Shown: one piece after another, positions 7,223 to 15,346 of the stretch
Layout of the letters: every line of letters begins with the position of its first letter
Numbering within the stretch: position 1 is the stretch's first letter
Assembly (NCBI GenBank): GCA_905214605.1
Contig: CAJMMY010000003.1
Location: 1-25,589, forward strand
Reading direction: 5' to 3'
DNA: 25,589 nucleotides
DNA from: an uncultured bacterium
GTDB lineage: Bacteria; Bacillota_A; Clostridia; Oscillospirales; Oscillospiraceae
Made by a program: the position numbers and the translations under genes
The notes under the pieces: generated by a model
Database searches by the model: none
What the model was told of the DNA's origin: nothing
What the model saw: the letters and a program-made list of their open reading frames with translations, nothing else

Positions 7223-8107
7223 TCACTTGCTGTGCACGTCGACCTGCGGATAGGGGCACTCCACACCAAGCTTTCGGAATCCCAACAGCAAATCGTGATT
7301 CAGCACGCGCATACCGGTGAAAATATTTCTCTCTGTCACAGGCGCCACAAACCGGAGCAGCACCGCGGAATCCTGCAATGCCTGCACTCCCAGATATTCC
7401 GGTACCCCGGCCAAGGTGTCCGGGTGCGCCGCGTAAATTTCCTCCATCAGCGCCGGAATCTGCTGCTCCAGCTGCTCCAAGTCGGTTTCATAGGGAACTC
7501 CGATGTCGCACACCGCTTTGGAAACATGGTCCGACCGATTCAGAATGTTTTTCATCTCCGAATTGTTGATGATTTTCACGTTGTCGCCGCCGTCGGTGAT
7601 GCAGGTGGTGCGGATTCCGATGGAAGTTACCGTGCCGCGAAAGCCGTTGACTTCCACAATATCCCCCACGTTATACTGATTTTCCAACAACATAAACGTG
7701 CCCGTGACCACATCGGCAATCAGGCTCTCTGCGCTGAATCCGACAATCAATGCCAAAACGCCGACGCTGGCCACCACCGTGGTCATATTGACCCCCAGAA
7801 TGGTCAGACCAAAGCACAGAATCACCAGAAATGCCACATAGCCCACCATACTGGAAATCAGGGAAAGCACCGAGCGCACACGGTGATTCTCCGGCTGTGC
7901 CAATCCCAAAAGCAGGACCAGCAGATTTTTCAAAACCAGAACCCCGCACACAAGCAGCACCAATTTCAAAATCATCTGCCCGTTGACGGGCACAATCTGC
8001 CCCAAATCCTGCAGCTTCAATACACCGGTGCCCATCCCCAATGCTCCGGCCGCAGCCAGGATCACAAGGCTGATGAGCAGTTGCCGCAATGTTCTTTTTT
8101 TCTCCAT
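7223..8107 (-). CDS. MscS-family small-conductance mechanosensitive channel
   Basis: The protein has 294 residues, close to E. coli MscS. Four hydrophobic segments come first, with an extra N-terminal helix (about 8-25). The pore-lining TM3 is VVASVGVLALIVGFSAESLIADVVTG, with the small-residue packing pattern of the family. The beta domain follows: NQYNVGDIVEVNGFRGTVTSIGIRTTCI and the NNSEMKNILNRS stretch. It should release solutes on osmotic downshock. A GTG at 8116 is possible, but the ATG at 8107 lies eight bases after AAAGGGG while the GTG would sit on the ribosome site, so I chose 8107. It is followed by the InlB-repeat gene in the same unit. Confidence 0.9.
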   Translation of the reverse strand: MEKKRTLRQLLISLVILAAAGALGMGTGVLKLQDLGQIVPVNGQMILKLVLLVCGVLVLKNLLVLLLGLAQPENHRVRSVLSLISSMVGYVAFLVILCFGLTILGVNMTTVVASVGVLALIVGFSAESLIADVVTGTFMLLENQYNVGDIVEVNGFRGTVTSIGIRTTCITDGGDNVKIINNSEMKNILNRSDHVSKAVCDIGVPYETDLEQLEQQIPALMEEIYAAHPDTLAGVPEYLGVQALQDSAVLLRFVAPVTERNIFTGMRVLNHDLLLGFRKLGVECPYPQVDVHSK

Positions 8108-8154
8108 AACCGGCACCCCTTTGTTTCGGAAAGCTCCGAAGGATTTCTTCTTTC

Positions 8155-8160
8155 ATTATA
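8155..8160 (-). promoter_or_regulatory. Extended -10 promoter of mscS
   Basis: On the minus strand TGCTATAAT gives a perfect -10 (8155-8160) with a TGn extension. The -35 region (about 8178-8183) is weak. The leader contains a small TTCGG/CCGAA hairpin (8125-8140). Confidence 0.55.
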
Positions 8161-8238
8161 GCATAGCCAAATCCGGAAAAACAGACGGAATGTTCCCATA
8201 ATCATAGGAAAAATCCGTGATTTCTTCGGCGGGACAAA

Positions 8239-8267
8239 TTGACTTCCTTGGGGAGTTGTTATATGAT
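8239..8267 (+). promoter_or_regulatory. Promoter of the c-di-GMP sensory operon (TTGACT - 17 bp - TATGAT)
   Basis: TTGACT (8239-8244) and TATGAT (8262-8267) are separated by 17 bp. The roughly 100-base AT-rich leader shows no c-di-GMP riboswitch consensus by eye and ends with AGGAGG before the ATG at 8377. Confidence 0.65.
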
Positions 8268-8376
8268 AAAATTTGTATATTTACGTATTTTATTTTCCTA
8301 TTTTTGCGAAAAATCGGTACAATCCATGACATTGCAGCCATAGATGCAAATGACAGCTATTTCTTAGGAGGTTCTT

Positions 8377-9819
8377 ATGAAACACACAGCTCGGAAAGCG
8401 GTTGCCGGCCTGATGGGCGGCGCAATGCTGCTCAGCCTCTGCGCCGGATGCGGCAGGTCCACCACACAGACAGCCGACCCGGTGGATATCACCATCTGGA
8501 CCTACTATAACGGCAATCAGTTGGAAAGCTTCAATGCCATGGTGCAGGAATTCAACAACACCGTAGGCAAAGAAAAAGGCATCACCGTATCCGTTTCCAG
8601 TCAGGGCGATGTGAATGATTTGGAAACCAACGTGCTCAATGCCGCCAACGGGAAAGTGGGGTCCGACCCCATGCCGAACATCTTTTCCGCGTATGCCGAC
8701 ACGGCATACGCCATGGATAAAATGGGTCTGGTGGTGGATTTGTCCGAATATCTCACCAAGCAGGAAAAAGCCGCCTACGTGGACAGCTACCTGACCGAGG
8801 GCGATTTCAGCGGCAACGGCAGCATTAAAATTTTCCCCGTGGCAAAGTCCACGGAGCTGCTGTTTTTGAACGAAACGGATTGGCAGACATTTGCCCAGGC
8901 CACCGGAGCAAGCTATGAGGATCTGTCCACCATCGAGGGGCTTGTCCGCACGGCGGAATCCTATTACAACTGGACCGACGCCAAGACGGAAACACCCAAT
9001 GACGGCAAGGCATTTTTCGGACGAGACGCCATGGCAAACTACATGCTCGCCGGCGCCCGGGAACTGGGCTGCACCATTTTTGACGTGGGCAGCGACGGAA
9101 AAATGACCCTGCACTTTGACAAGGACGCTGTGCGCACCCTTTGGGACAACTACTATGTGCCCTATGTGAAAGGCTATTTCTCCGCCGCCGGACATTTCCG
9201 CAGCGACGATATCAAAACCGGCAACATTCTCTGCTATGTGGGCTCCAATTCCAGCGGCACATTCTTCCCCAAGCAGGTGATGACCAGCGACACCGAAAGC
9301 CATGAAATTGCCATGACGGTGCTGCCCTGCCCCTCCTTTGCAGATGCCGAGCCGGTCTCCGTGCAGCAGGGTGCCGGTATGGTTGTCACCAAGGGCGATG
9401 AAACCGAGGTGAAAGCCAGTCTGGAATTTTTGAAATGGTTCACCGCGCCGGAACACAACATTGCCTTTTCTGTGGGCTCCGCCTATTTGCCGGTGACCAA
9501 AGCCGCAAACAATATGACCGCAATTCGGAACAGCGATGTGGAGCTCACCCCGGAAATGGAACAAATTCTGACCGCCGCAACGGACGCAGTCAATCATAAT
9601 GAGCTGTATACCACAATGCCCTTTGCCCAAGGTCAGGCCGCCCGAAAGGTTCTGGAATATGCTTTGAGCGACTTGGCCACAGCAGACCGCGCCACGGTAA
9701 AGGCACGTCTGGAGCAGGGTCAGACCCTGGCCGAGGCTGCCGGAGAATTTCTCACCGATGCGTACTTCGATGCATGGTATCAGGAAACGCTGGCAACACT
9801 GAAAACAATGGAAGGTTAA
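8377..9819 (+). CDS. Family 1-type extracellular solute-binding lipoprotein, orphan
   Basis: The protein has 480 residues. An N-terminal lipoprotein signal ends in CAGC with the acylated Cys near residue 25. The mature part has the layout of sugar-type (MalE/UgpB-like) binding proteins: VDITIWTYYNGNQLESFNAMVQEFNN at the start, PMPNIFSAYADTAYAMDKMGLVVDLSEYL as the first hinge region, and VQQGAGMVVTKGDETEVKASLEFLKWFTAPEHN later. No permease or ATPase gene adjoins it. Instead a membrane GGDEF-EAL sensor begins 18 bases downstream. I infer a sensory role, presenting a ligand to the sensor. AGGAGG precedes the ATG. The ligand is unknown. A transport role with a permease elsewhere remains possible. 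Confidence 0.85.
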   Translation: MKHTARKAVAGLMGGAMLLSLCAGCGRSTTQTADPVDITIWTYYNGNQLESFNAMVQEFNNTVGKEKGITVSVSSQGDVNDLETNVLNAANGKVGSDPMPNIFSAYADTAYAMDKMGLVVDLSEYLTKQEKAAYVDSYLTEGDFSGNGSIKIFPVAKSTELLFLNETDWQTFAQATGASYEDLSTIEGLVRTAESYYNWTDAKTETPNDGKAFFGRDAMANYMLAGARELGCTIFDVGSDGKMTLHFDKDAVRTLWDNYYVPYVKGYFSAAGHFRSDDIKTGNILCYVGSNSSGTFFPKQVMTSDTESHEIAMTVLPCPSFADAEPVSVQQGAGMVVTKGDETEVKASLEFLKWFTAPEHNIAFSVGSAYLPVTKAANNMTAIRNSDVELTPEMEQILTAATDAVNHNELYTTMPFAQGQAARKVLEYALSDLATADRATVKARLEQGQTLAEAAGEFLTDAYFDAWYQETLATLKTMEG

Positions 9820-11077
9820 TAGGAAGGAGCCTCTGCCGTGAAAATCGTCAAGACCCCAAAAAAAGACAAACCGAAACGAACGAAATCCGTTTTCCAAACC
9901 ATTTTTGTTGCGCTGATTGCCGTCCTGATTGTAGAAACCACTCTTCTGGCCACCACATTGACCGGTATCCGGCTTCCGCAGCATCTGAACAAAAATGCCG
10001 AGGACATTCTGAACAAGCAGATTTCCAACCGACAGTCCTATTTGGAGGACTTTCTGTTGGAGGCGCAAGATTTGAGCACCGTTTCCGGGCAAATCAACAA
10101 CACCACGCTTTCCATGCTGAAATCCGGTGAAATTTCCTATCGGTATCTGGATTCCGACAGTGACCGGAGCTACCCGCTTTTGCAGGCCATTTCCGATCAT
10201 CTGGTGCAGCAGCTGCGTCTGAAATCCGTAACCGGTATTTTTGTGGTCATCAATACCCACAGTTTGGATTATCGGACAGACGGCGACCGTCTGCCGGGCA
10301 TTTATATCCGGGATATGGACCCGAACGCACCCATTTCCGAACGAAATGGGGATTTGTCCTACGTCTTTTGCCCCACCAAGTTGGTGCAGTCCACGAAAAT
10401 TTCCACCGATGCCTGCTGGCAGCCCACCTTGGAATATACCAAGGAAAGCTGTGATTTTCTCTATCAGCCCTTTCAGCGGGTATGGTCCGGACAGGGCCGT
10501 CTGGACGCACAGGATTACGGCCGTTGGAGCACGCAAAGCTTTCGGATACACGGCGACAGCCATGACGTTATCACCTATACCCAACCTCTGATTCTGCCGG
10601 ACGGGCGGATTTACGGCGTTGTGGGCGTGGAGCTGAGGGTCAGCTATCTGCAAAAGCAGCTGCCCTACCCGGAATTGGAAAATAACGGAACCGCCGCTTA
10701 TGTGCTGGCTGTTTCCGACAGCAAAAAGCCCCAGACCAACGTCACCTTAACCGAAGTAGTCGGCGCGGCAAAAAACACGGAAACCCCGTACGAAAAAACC
10801 TTTGCCGCCGACAGCGGCAAGCCGCTGATGTTGGAAGACAAAACCAGTTACAGCTATGCCGCCCCCTTAACGCTGTATAGCCGAAACGCACCGTTTTTCC
10901 ACGAACAGTGGTATCTGGTAGGCACCGTTCCCACGGAAGAGCTGTTCGCTTTTTCCGCAAATGTGCGAAACATTCTGGCGCTTACCGTACTTTTGACCTT
11001 TGTTGTGGGCAGCATTTTCAGTTTTCTGGCCAGTCGGCGCTTGGCAACCCCCATTGCCAAGCTGTCCGCACAGCCCG

Positions 11078-11082
11078 AAAAA
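11078..11082 (+). other. Frameshift site 1: A5 run, one base missing
   Basis: Reading GAAAAAGCGG with one more A gives EKSGSTIPQLPPTGIQELD, which joins the HAMP-like segment to the PAS region in frame 3. Without it the frame runs to a stop at 11160. A homopolymer is a classic site for either real slippage or a sequencing error. Confidence 0.75.
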
Positions 11083-11897
11083 GCGGCTCGACCATTCCCC
11101 AGCTGCCCCCCACCGGTATTCAGGAGTTGGACCTGTTTTCCTCCGAGTTTGCACAATTGAGTCAAGACGTTCTATATACTTCCATGAAGTTTTCGCGGAT
11201 TATGAACATGGCAAGCGTGGAACTGGGCGGTTATGAAAAGCGTCCGGACAGTGAAACGGTCTATGTTACGAACAACTTCTTCCCCATGTTGGGTATGCCT
11301 CAAATCGCCAATCAATCACTGAAAAACAAGCAATTTGACAGTATTCTGGAAACCCTTCTGCTCCGGGCAGAACCCTTTGAATCCGGCAGAATCATCACCG
11401 TTCCCCGTGCGGACGGCAGTTTACGGTACATTCTGCTCCGCTCCGCCAGCGAAAATGACGTTCAGGTGGGTCTGGTGGAAGACGTAACCGCCGCTCTGGT
11501 GGAGCGCCGCCGGATTGAGCATGAACGAGACTACGATGTGCTCACCGGTTTGCTGAACCGCCGCGCTTTCTGGCGGAAATGCGGCGACCTGTTTGCAATC
11601 CCCAATATTCTGAACCATGCCGCGTTTGTGATGATGGATTTGGACAATCTGAAACACATCAACGACACCTACGGTCACGATTGGGGCGACCGCTATTTGC
11701 AGCTGGCAGGCCAATGTCTGGCGGAAAACACCCCCAACAACACCATCTGCGCCCGCCTTTCCGGCGATGAATTTCTGGTGTTCCTTTACGGCTTTGAAAC
11801 CGCAGGCGGATTGGATTTGGCCCTGGAAAAACTGCACCTTGCCTTTTCCCGATACACCCTTCTGTTCCCGGACGGCGCGTCCATGGAGATTCAGACT

Positions 11898-11934
11898 TCC
11901 ATCGGCGTTTCCCGATACGACGCGCATCCATGTA
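11898..11934 (+). other. Frameshift site 2: 37-bp segment that duplicates the GGDEF SxG motif
   Basis: Frame 3 ends with EIQTSIGVSRYDA and frame 1 resumes with RIHVSGGIAWYPQD, two versions of the same GGDEF-domain strand. The Ser codons of SIG (11898) and SGG (11935) are 37 bases apart. Removing these 37 bases both removes the duplicate motif and restores the frame, giving EIQTSGGIAWYPQDG. The two copies are only loosely similar at the DNA level. Confidence 0.55.
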
Positions 11935-12906
11935 TCCGGCGGCATTGCGTGGTATCCGCAGGACGGCGAGGATTTGATGGAGCTGATTAAGCACGCGGAT
12001 TTCGCCATGTATCAGGTCAAACGCGGTCATAAAAACGATATGCAGACCTTTGACGTAGGCGCGTATAACCGGGATATTTACGATGCCCAGCAGCGCAAGG
12101 AATTCCATCAGATGCTGGCCGAGGGCGCGGTCACATACCATTTCCAGCCGCTGTTTTCTTCTGCCGACGGCACCCCGAAAGCCTATGAGGCGCTGATGCG
12201 GGTGCAGATGTCCGCGCTGCGCTCCCCGGCTACGGTGATGAAACTGGCCCGGGAGACGGACCGGCTGTACGAAGTGGAGTATTTGACTTGGAGCAAGGCT
12301 TGCGAGTCCTATCAGCGGCTGCGGTTCCAAAACCGCGTGGACCACAATGCCAAGCTGTTTATCAACTCCATCGCCAACGTCCATTTGACCGATGAGGATT
12401 TTCAGGAGATTATGGACGCCAACTCCAATCTGCTTCCCCAACTTGTGGTGGAAATCACGGAAGAAGAGGAATTAAACCCGGAAGTATTGGAAACCAAGCG
12501 CCGTCAGTTGGGCGGTGTGGGCGCCTTCGCTCTGGACGATTACGGCAGCGGCTACAGCAACAGCAACACCCTGCTGGTATTGGCGCCGGACTATATCAAG
12601 GTGGACCTGACCATTATCCGGGACATTGACAAGGACCCGGATAAGCAGCAGCTGGTGGTGGACATTGTCCAATATGCCCATGACCGTGGCCGTCAAGTGG
12701 TTGCCGAGGGCATTGAAACTCCGGAAGAGCTGCGCTGCGTCATTGATTTGGGCGTAGACCTGCTGCAGGGGTACTATCTGGCAAAACCCGCAGTGATTCC
12801 CCCGGCCATTGCGCCGGAGGCGAAACTTGTCATTGATGCAATGCATCAATCCAAGAGTTCCCGCAGCAATTCCTAAAATTCAGAATCAGAAAGGGGAGAT
12901 TTCCCC

Positions 12907-14250
12907 ATGTTTTTCAAGCGAAAAATTAAAATCGCAAACGTCTGTAACTGGAGTATGGTGTTCATCGGTTTGTTCGTCACGCTGTTTGCCGTCACTACTC
13001 TGCTCAGCTACGCAAACTTCCGCAAGCTGCAGGCTGCCACGGATAAATATATTCTCTGTCAGCAGGCTGCGTTGGAGTTGGAAGACGGCTCAAACTATCT
13101 GACCGAGCAGATTCGCCTTTATGCAATCACCGGGGAAAGCACCTACCGCGATGCGTATCTGGAAGAGCTGTATGTCACCCAACGGCGGGAACATGCTCTG
13201 GAGGCGCTGAAAAAAGCCTTTGGCGATGCCGATGCCGTGGGTGAACTGGAGTCCGCCCTTGCCCATTCCCAGTATCTCACTACCACGGAGCTGTATGCCA
13301 TGCGGCTGACCGCCGAGGCAGTGGATCCGGACCAAAGCAATTGGCCGGAGATTCTCCGGGAAATTGAGCTTTCCGTCCAAGACCGGCGGCTTTCCGCCGA
13401 CGGAAAACAGCAAAAGGCGCAGGATTTGGTCACCAATGATAATTATCAGCACACCCGGAACCGGATTCTTGCCGGTGTCACCGGCTGTATGGCAGAGCTT
13501 TCCACACAGACCTACAACATTCAGAATCGGGCATATCAGGTATTCCGAGATGTGTATCTGAAACTGGTAATTGCAATGGTCATTTTGATGCTTTGCATGG
13601 CCAGCCTTTGTATCATTCTGCGGAAAAGCATCGTCCACCCGCTGACGGAATACCTGTATAGCATCAAGGACGGCGAGAGTATCCCGCTGACCGGTGCAGC
13701 AGAGCTGCAGGCGTTGGCTGTCACCTATAACGAGATGTTCCTCAAAAACGAGGAAACGCAGAACCGAATTCGTTATCAAGCCGACCATGACGCGCTCACC
13801 AATGTGCTGAACCGCAGTTCTTTCGACCAGATGCTGAATCTCTTTGAAGACCGCGGCGATTCCTTTGCGTTGATTTTGGTTGACGTGGACCATTTCAAAG
13901 CCGTCAACGATACATACGGTCATGCCGTCGGCGACCAGATTCTGAAAAAGGTTGCCGCGGTGCTCACCCAGTCCTTCCGCAGCGTGGACTATGTGTTCCG
14001 CATCGGCTGCGATGAATTTGCCGTCATCATGATGGAAATGACCAGTGATTTGAGCTACACGATTCTGGACAAAATCGAGGCTGCAAACGAGACGCTGAGC
14101 CACCCTGCCGATGGCTTACCCCCGGTGACCCTCAGCGTGGGCGCGGCATTTATCGACCGCCCCAACCCGGAAAAATCACTGTTCCAAGACGCCGACACCG
14201 CGCTATATTACGTAAAAGCGCACGGCAGACGAAATTGCCGTATTTTCTGA
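12907..14250 (+). CDS. Membrane diguanylate cyclase-like protein with GCDEF motif
   Basis: The protein has 447 residues. A short cytoplasmic N-terminus is followed by TM1 (about 15-37). The extracellular, mostly helical sensor (about 38-205) has a run like four-helix-bundle sensors (ELEDGSNYLTEQIRLYAITG). TM2 (about 217-236) leads to a HAMP-like linker (RKSIVHPLTEYLYSIKDGE), then the GGDEF domain (about 285-447) opening DHDALTNVLNRSSFDQML. The signature reads GCDEF (14005-14019): the second Gly is Cys. An RxxD inhibitory site, RSVD (13978-13989), lies at the normal five-residue distance, and VDHFKAVNDTYGH is intact. It may be a weakened cyclase or a c-di-GMP or GTP sensor. AGGGGAG precedes the ATG, 30 bases after the EAL gene. 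Confidence 0.9.
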   Translation: MFFKRKIKIANVCNWSMVFIGLFVTLFAVTTLLSYANFRKLQAATDKYILCQQAALELEDGSNYLTEQIRLYAITGESTYRDAYLEELYVTQRREHALEALKKAFGDADAVGELESALAHSQYLTTTELYAMRLTAEAVDPDQSNWPEILREIELSVQDRRLSADGKQQKAQDLVTNDNYQHTRNRILAGVTGCMAELSTQTYNIQNRAYQVFRDVYLKLVIAMVILMLCMASLCIILRKSIVHPLTEYLYSIKDGESIPLTGAAELQALAVTYNEMFLKNEETQNRIRYQADHDALTNVLNRSSFDQMLNLFEDRGDSFALILVDVDHFKAVNDTYGHAVGDQILKKVAAVLTQSFRSVDYVFRIGCDEFAVIMMEMTSDLSYTILDKIEAANETLSHPADGLPPVTLSVGAAFIDRPNPEKSLFQDADTALYYVKAHGRRNCRIF

Positions 14251-14261
14251 ATCGGAGCAAC

Positions 14262-14303
14262 AAAAAATCGGATTCCTTTTCGAAAAGGAATCCGATTTTT
14301 TTA
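14262..14303 (+). terminator. Bidirectional terminator between the c-di-GMP operon and the peptide operon
   Basis: A 19-bp perfect stem (14262-14280 with 14283-14301, core ATCGGATTCCTTTT) with a two-base loop has A-run and T-run flanks. It separates two convergent operons. Confidence 0.92.
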
Positions 14304-14313
14304 TTCCATGTAA

Positions 14314-15342
14314 TTACAGTTTCGGCATGAGCGCCTGCAGCTCCGGCAGAACAATCTTGCCCTCGTCCATAATCTGCACACCGTCCAGCCACACGGAGCT
14401 GTTCAGGCAGATGCCGTCGGAGTGGCTCACTGCGTCCTGACCGCAGGGAGGTGCGTCGATGTTGCTGACATAGCCGATGCCCCATTCCGTGGAGCCCCAA
14501 ACCCGCTCATCCTCCACAATGTTGCCGGTGAGCTTGGCGCCGGGGTTAAAGCCATAAGCGATGTGTGCCATTTTCAGCATACCCGGGTCGTTGAAGTCCC
14601 GGAGATACTTGTCGTACACCGCTGCCTCCTCGCCGCCGGTGACGGTCTGAATCACGCCGTCCCGCACATGGAGGGTGATAGGCGTTGCCGGTGCCTGACC
14701 GAAAGGCGGGGTCACGGAGCCGTCAAACACGATGGTGCCGTTGATGCTGCCGAACCGGGGCACCACGTTGATTTGACCGGTGAGCATGTGGACCGCGGGC
14801 TGTGTCGCATCGCCGCAGTCGCAGGCAACGTAATGAACCGGGTCGATTTCAAAGGACACATCGCAGCCTGCGGGAGTGGTCACCCGCATGGTCTTTGCAT
14901 TCCGCGTCATCTCTGCCACCTTCCGCATGAACACCTGCAGCTGCGGTGTCTCCACGTTGCCGATGGTGCGGATCATCAAGTCCTCGTTAAAGTCCACCAG
15001 ACACATATACCGCAGCTTTTCGTTTTCCGCTGCCGCCCGCTCAAAGGGGGTGGAATACAGCAGCCACTGGTGGTTGAACTCAATCCAAACGTCGCAGGCG
15101 CAAAGCGCAGCGGTCATGGGCGCGATGGGCAAATCCGGGTCTGCCGCCTTGCCCACGGAGCCGGGGGTGGGCACCGTAATGGTCATCACGGTTGCCTGCG
15201 CCTCTTTCACGCTCTGCTCCACAGCGCGAAGAACATTTTCATTGGATTCGTAATCAGCGGTCAGCACCACCGTCTCGCCGGGTTTTACGCCGAAAATTTC
15301 GTTGACGAGCTTATCCGCTGCAATCTGCAATTCTGTTTTCAT
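14314..15342 (-). CDS. M29 aminopeptidase-fold metalloenzyme, NicX/AmpT-like
   Basis: The protein has 342 residues, shorter than classical M29 aminopeptidases (about 400) and close to NicX-type proteins. It opens with ADKLVNEIFGVKPGETVVLTADYES. The C-terminal region has AHIAYGFNPGAKLTGNIVEDERVWGSTEWGIG and, 47 residues after the first His, SHSDGI. Canonical M29 enzymes have Glu where AHIAYG has His, and GTxH where GSTEW is seen. The pattern His...HxD matches my memory of the mononuclear iron site of NicX, a dihydroxypyridine dioxygenase. A dioxygenase is unlikely in an anaerobe, so a hydrolase is as likely. I chose the ATG at 15342, eight to nine bases after GGAGG and four bases after the M20 stop. 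It is the last gene of the operon. Confidence 0.72.
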   Translation of the reverse strand: MKTELQIAADKLVNEIFGVKPGETVVLTADYESNENVLRAVEQSVKEAQATVMTITVPTPGSVGKAADPDLPIAPMTAALCACDVWIEFNHQWLLYSTPFERAAAENEKLRYMCLVDFNEDLMIRTIGNVETPQLQVFMRKVAEMTRNAKTMRVTTPAGCDVSFEIDPVHYVACDCGDATQPAVHMLTGQINVVPRFGSINGTIVFDGSVTPPFGQAPATPITLHVRDGVIQTVTGGEEAAVYDKYLRDFNDPGMLKMAHIAYGFNPGAKLTGNIVEDERVWGSTEWGIGYVSNIDAPPCGQDAVSHSDGICLNSSVWLDGVQIMDEGKIVLPELQALMPKL

Positions 15343-15346
15343 TCCG

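Larger units (their letters stand above)
9838..12876 (+). pseudogene. Membrane sensor PAS-GGDEF-EAL protein, interrupted by two frameshifts
   Basis: Read across two shifts, this is one protein of about 1,010 residues. Frame 1 (9838-11082) encodes a TM helix (about 20-42), an extracellular Cache-like sensor, a second TM (VLLTFVVGSIFSFLASRRL) and a HAMP-like start. Frame 3 (to about 11925) encodes a PAS-like domain and most of GGDEF, with SGDEF at 11760-11774 and no RxxD inhibitory site. Frame 1 again (to 12876) encodes the GGDEF end and EAL. The EAL domain keeps E of YEAL (12187), N of FINS, E of EITEEE, DDYGSGYS, K of IKVD, E of VAEGIET and Q of LLQGYY, so it should be an active c-di-GMP phosphodiesterase if made. 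The GTG start follows AGGAAGGAG. As written, the reading frame stops at 11160; the unbroken pieces are 9838-11160, about 11083-11990 and about 11923-12876. Sequencing error is possible. Confidence 0.85.

Noticed and set aside
8108..8116. GTG at 8116 as the mscS start
   Set aside because: It would sit directly on the AAAGGGG ribosome site; ATG at 8107 has the right spacing.
8274..8376. Possible c-di-GMP riboswitch in the leader of the sensory operon
   Set aside because: The AT-rich leader lacks the conserved GEMM-type helices and loop sequences; I see only a promoter and a ribosome site.
8290..10653. A 787-residue minus-strand open frame opposite the binding protein and sensor genes
   Set aside because: Its composition (rich in His, Gly, Ile and Gln with no domain) is that of a codon shadow of the plus-strand genes, which have lipobox, TM and family motifs.
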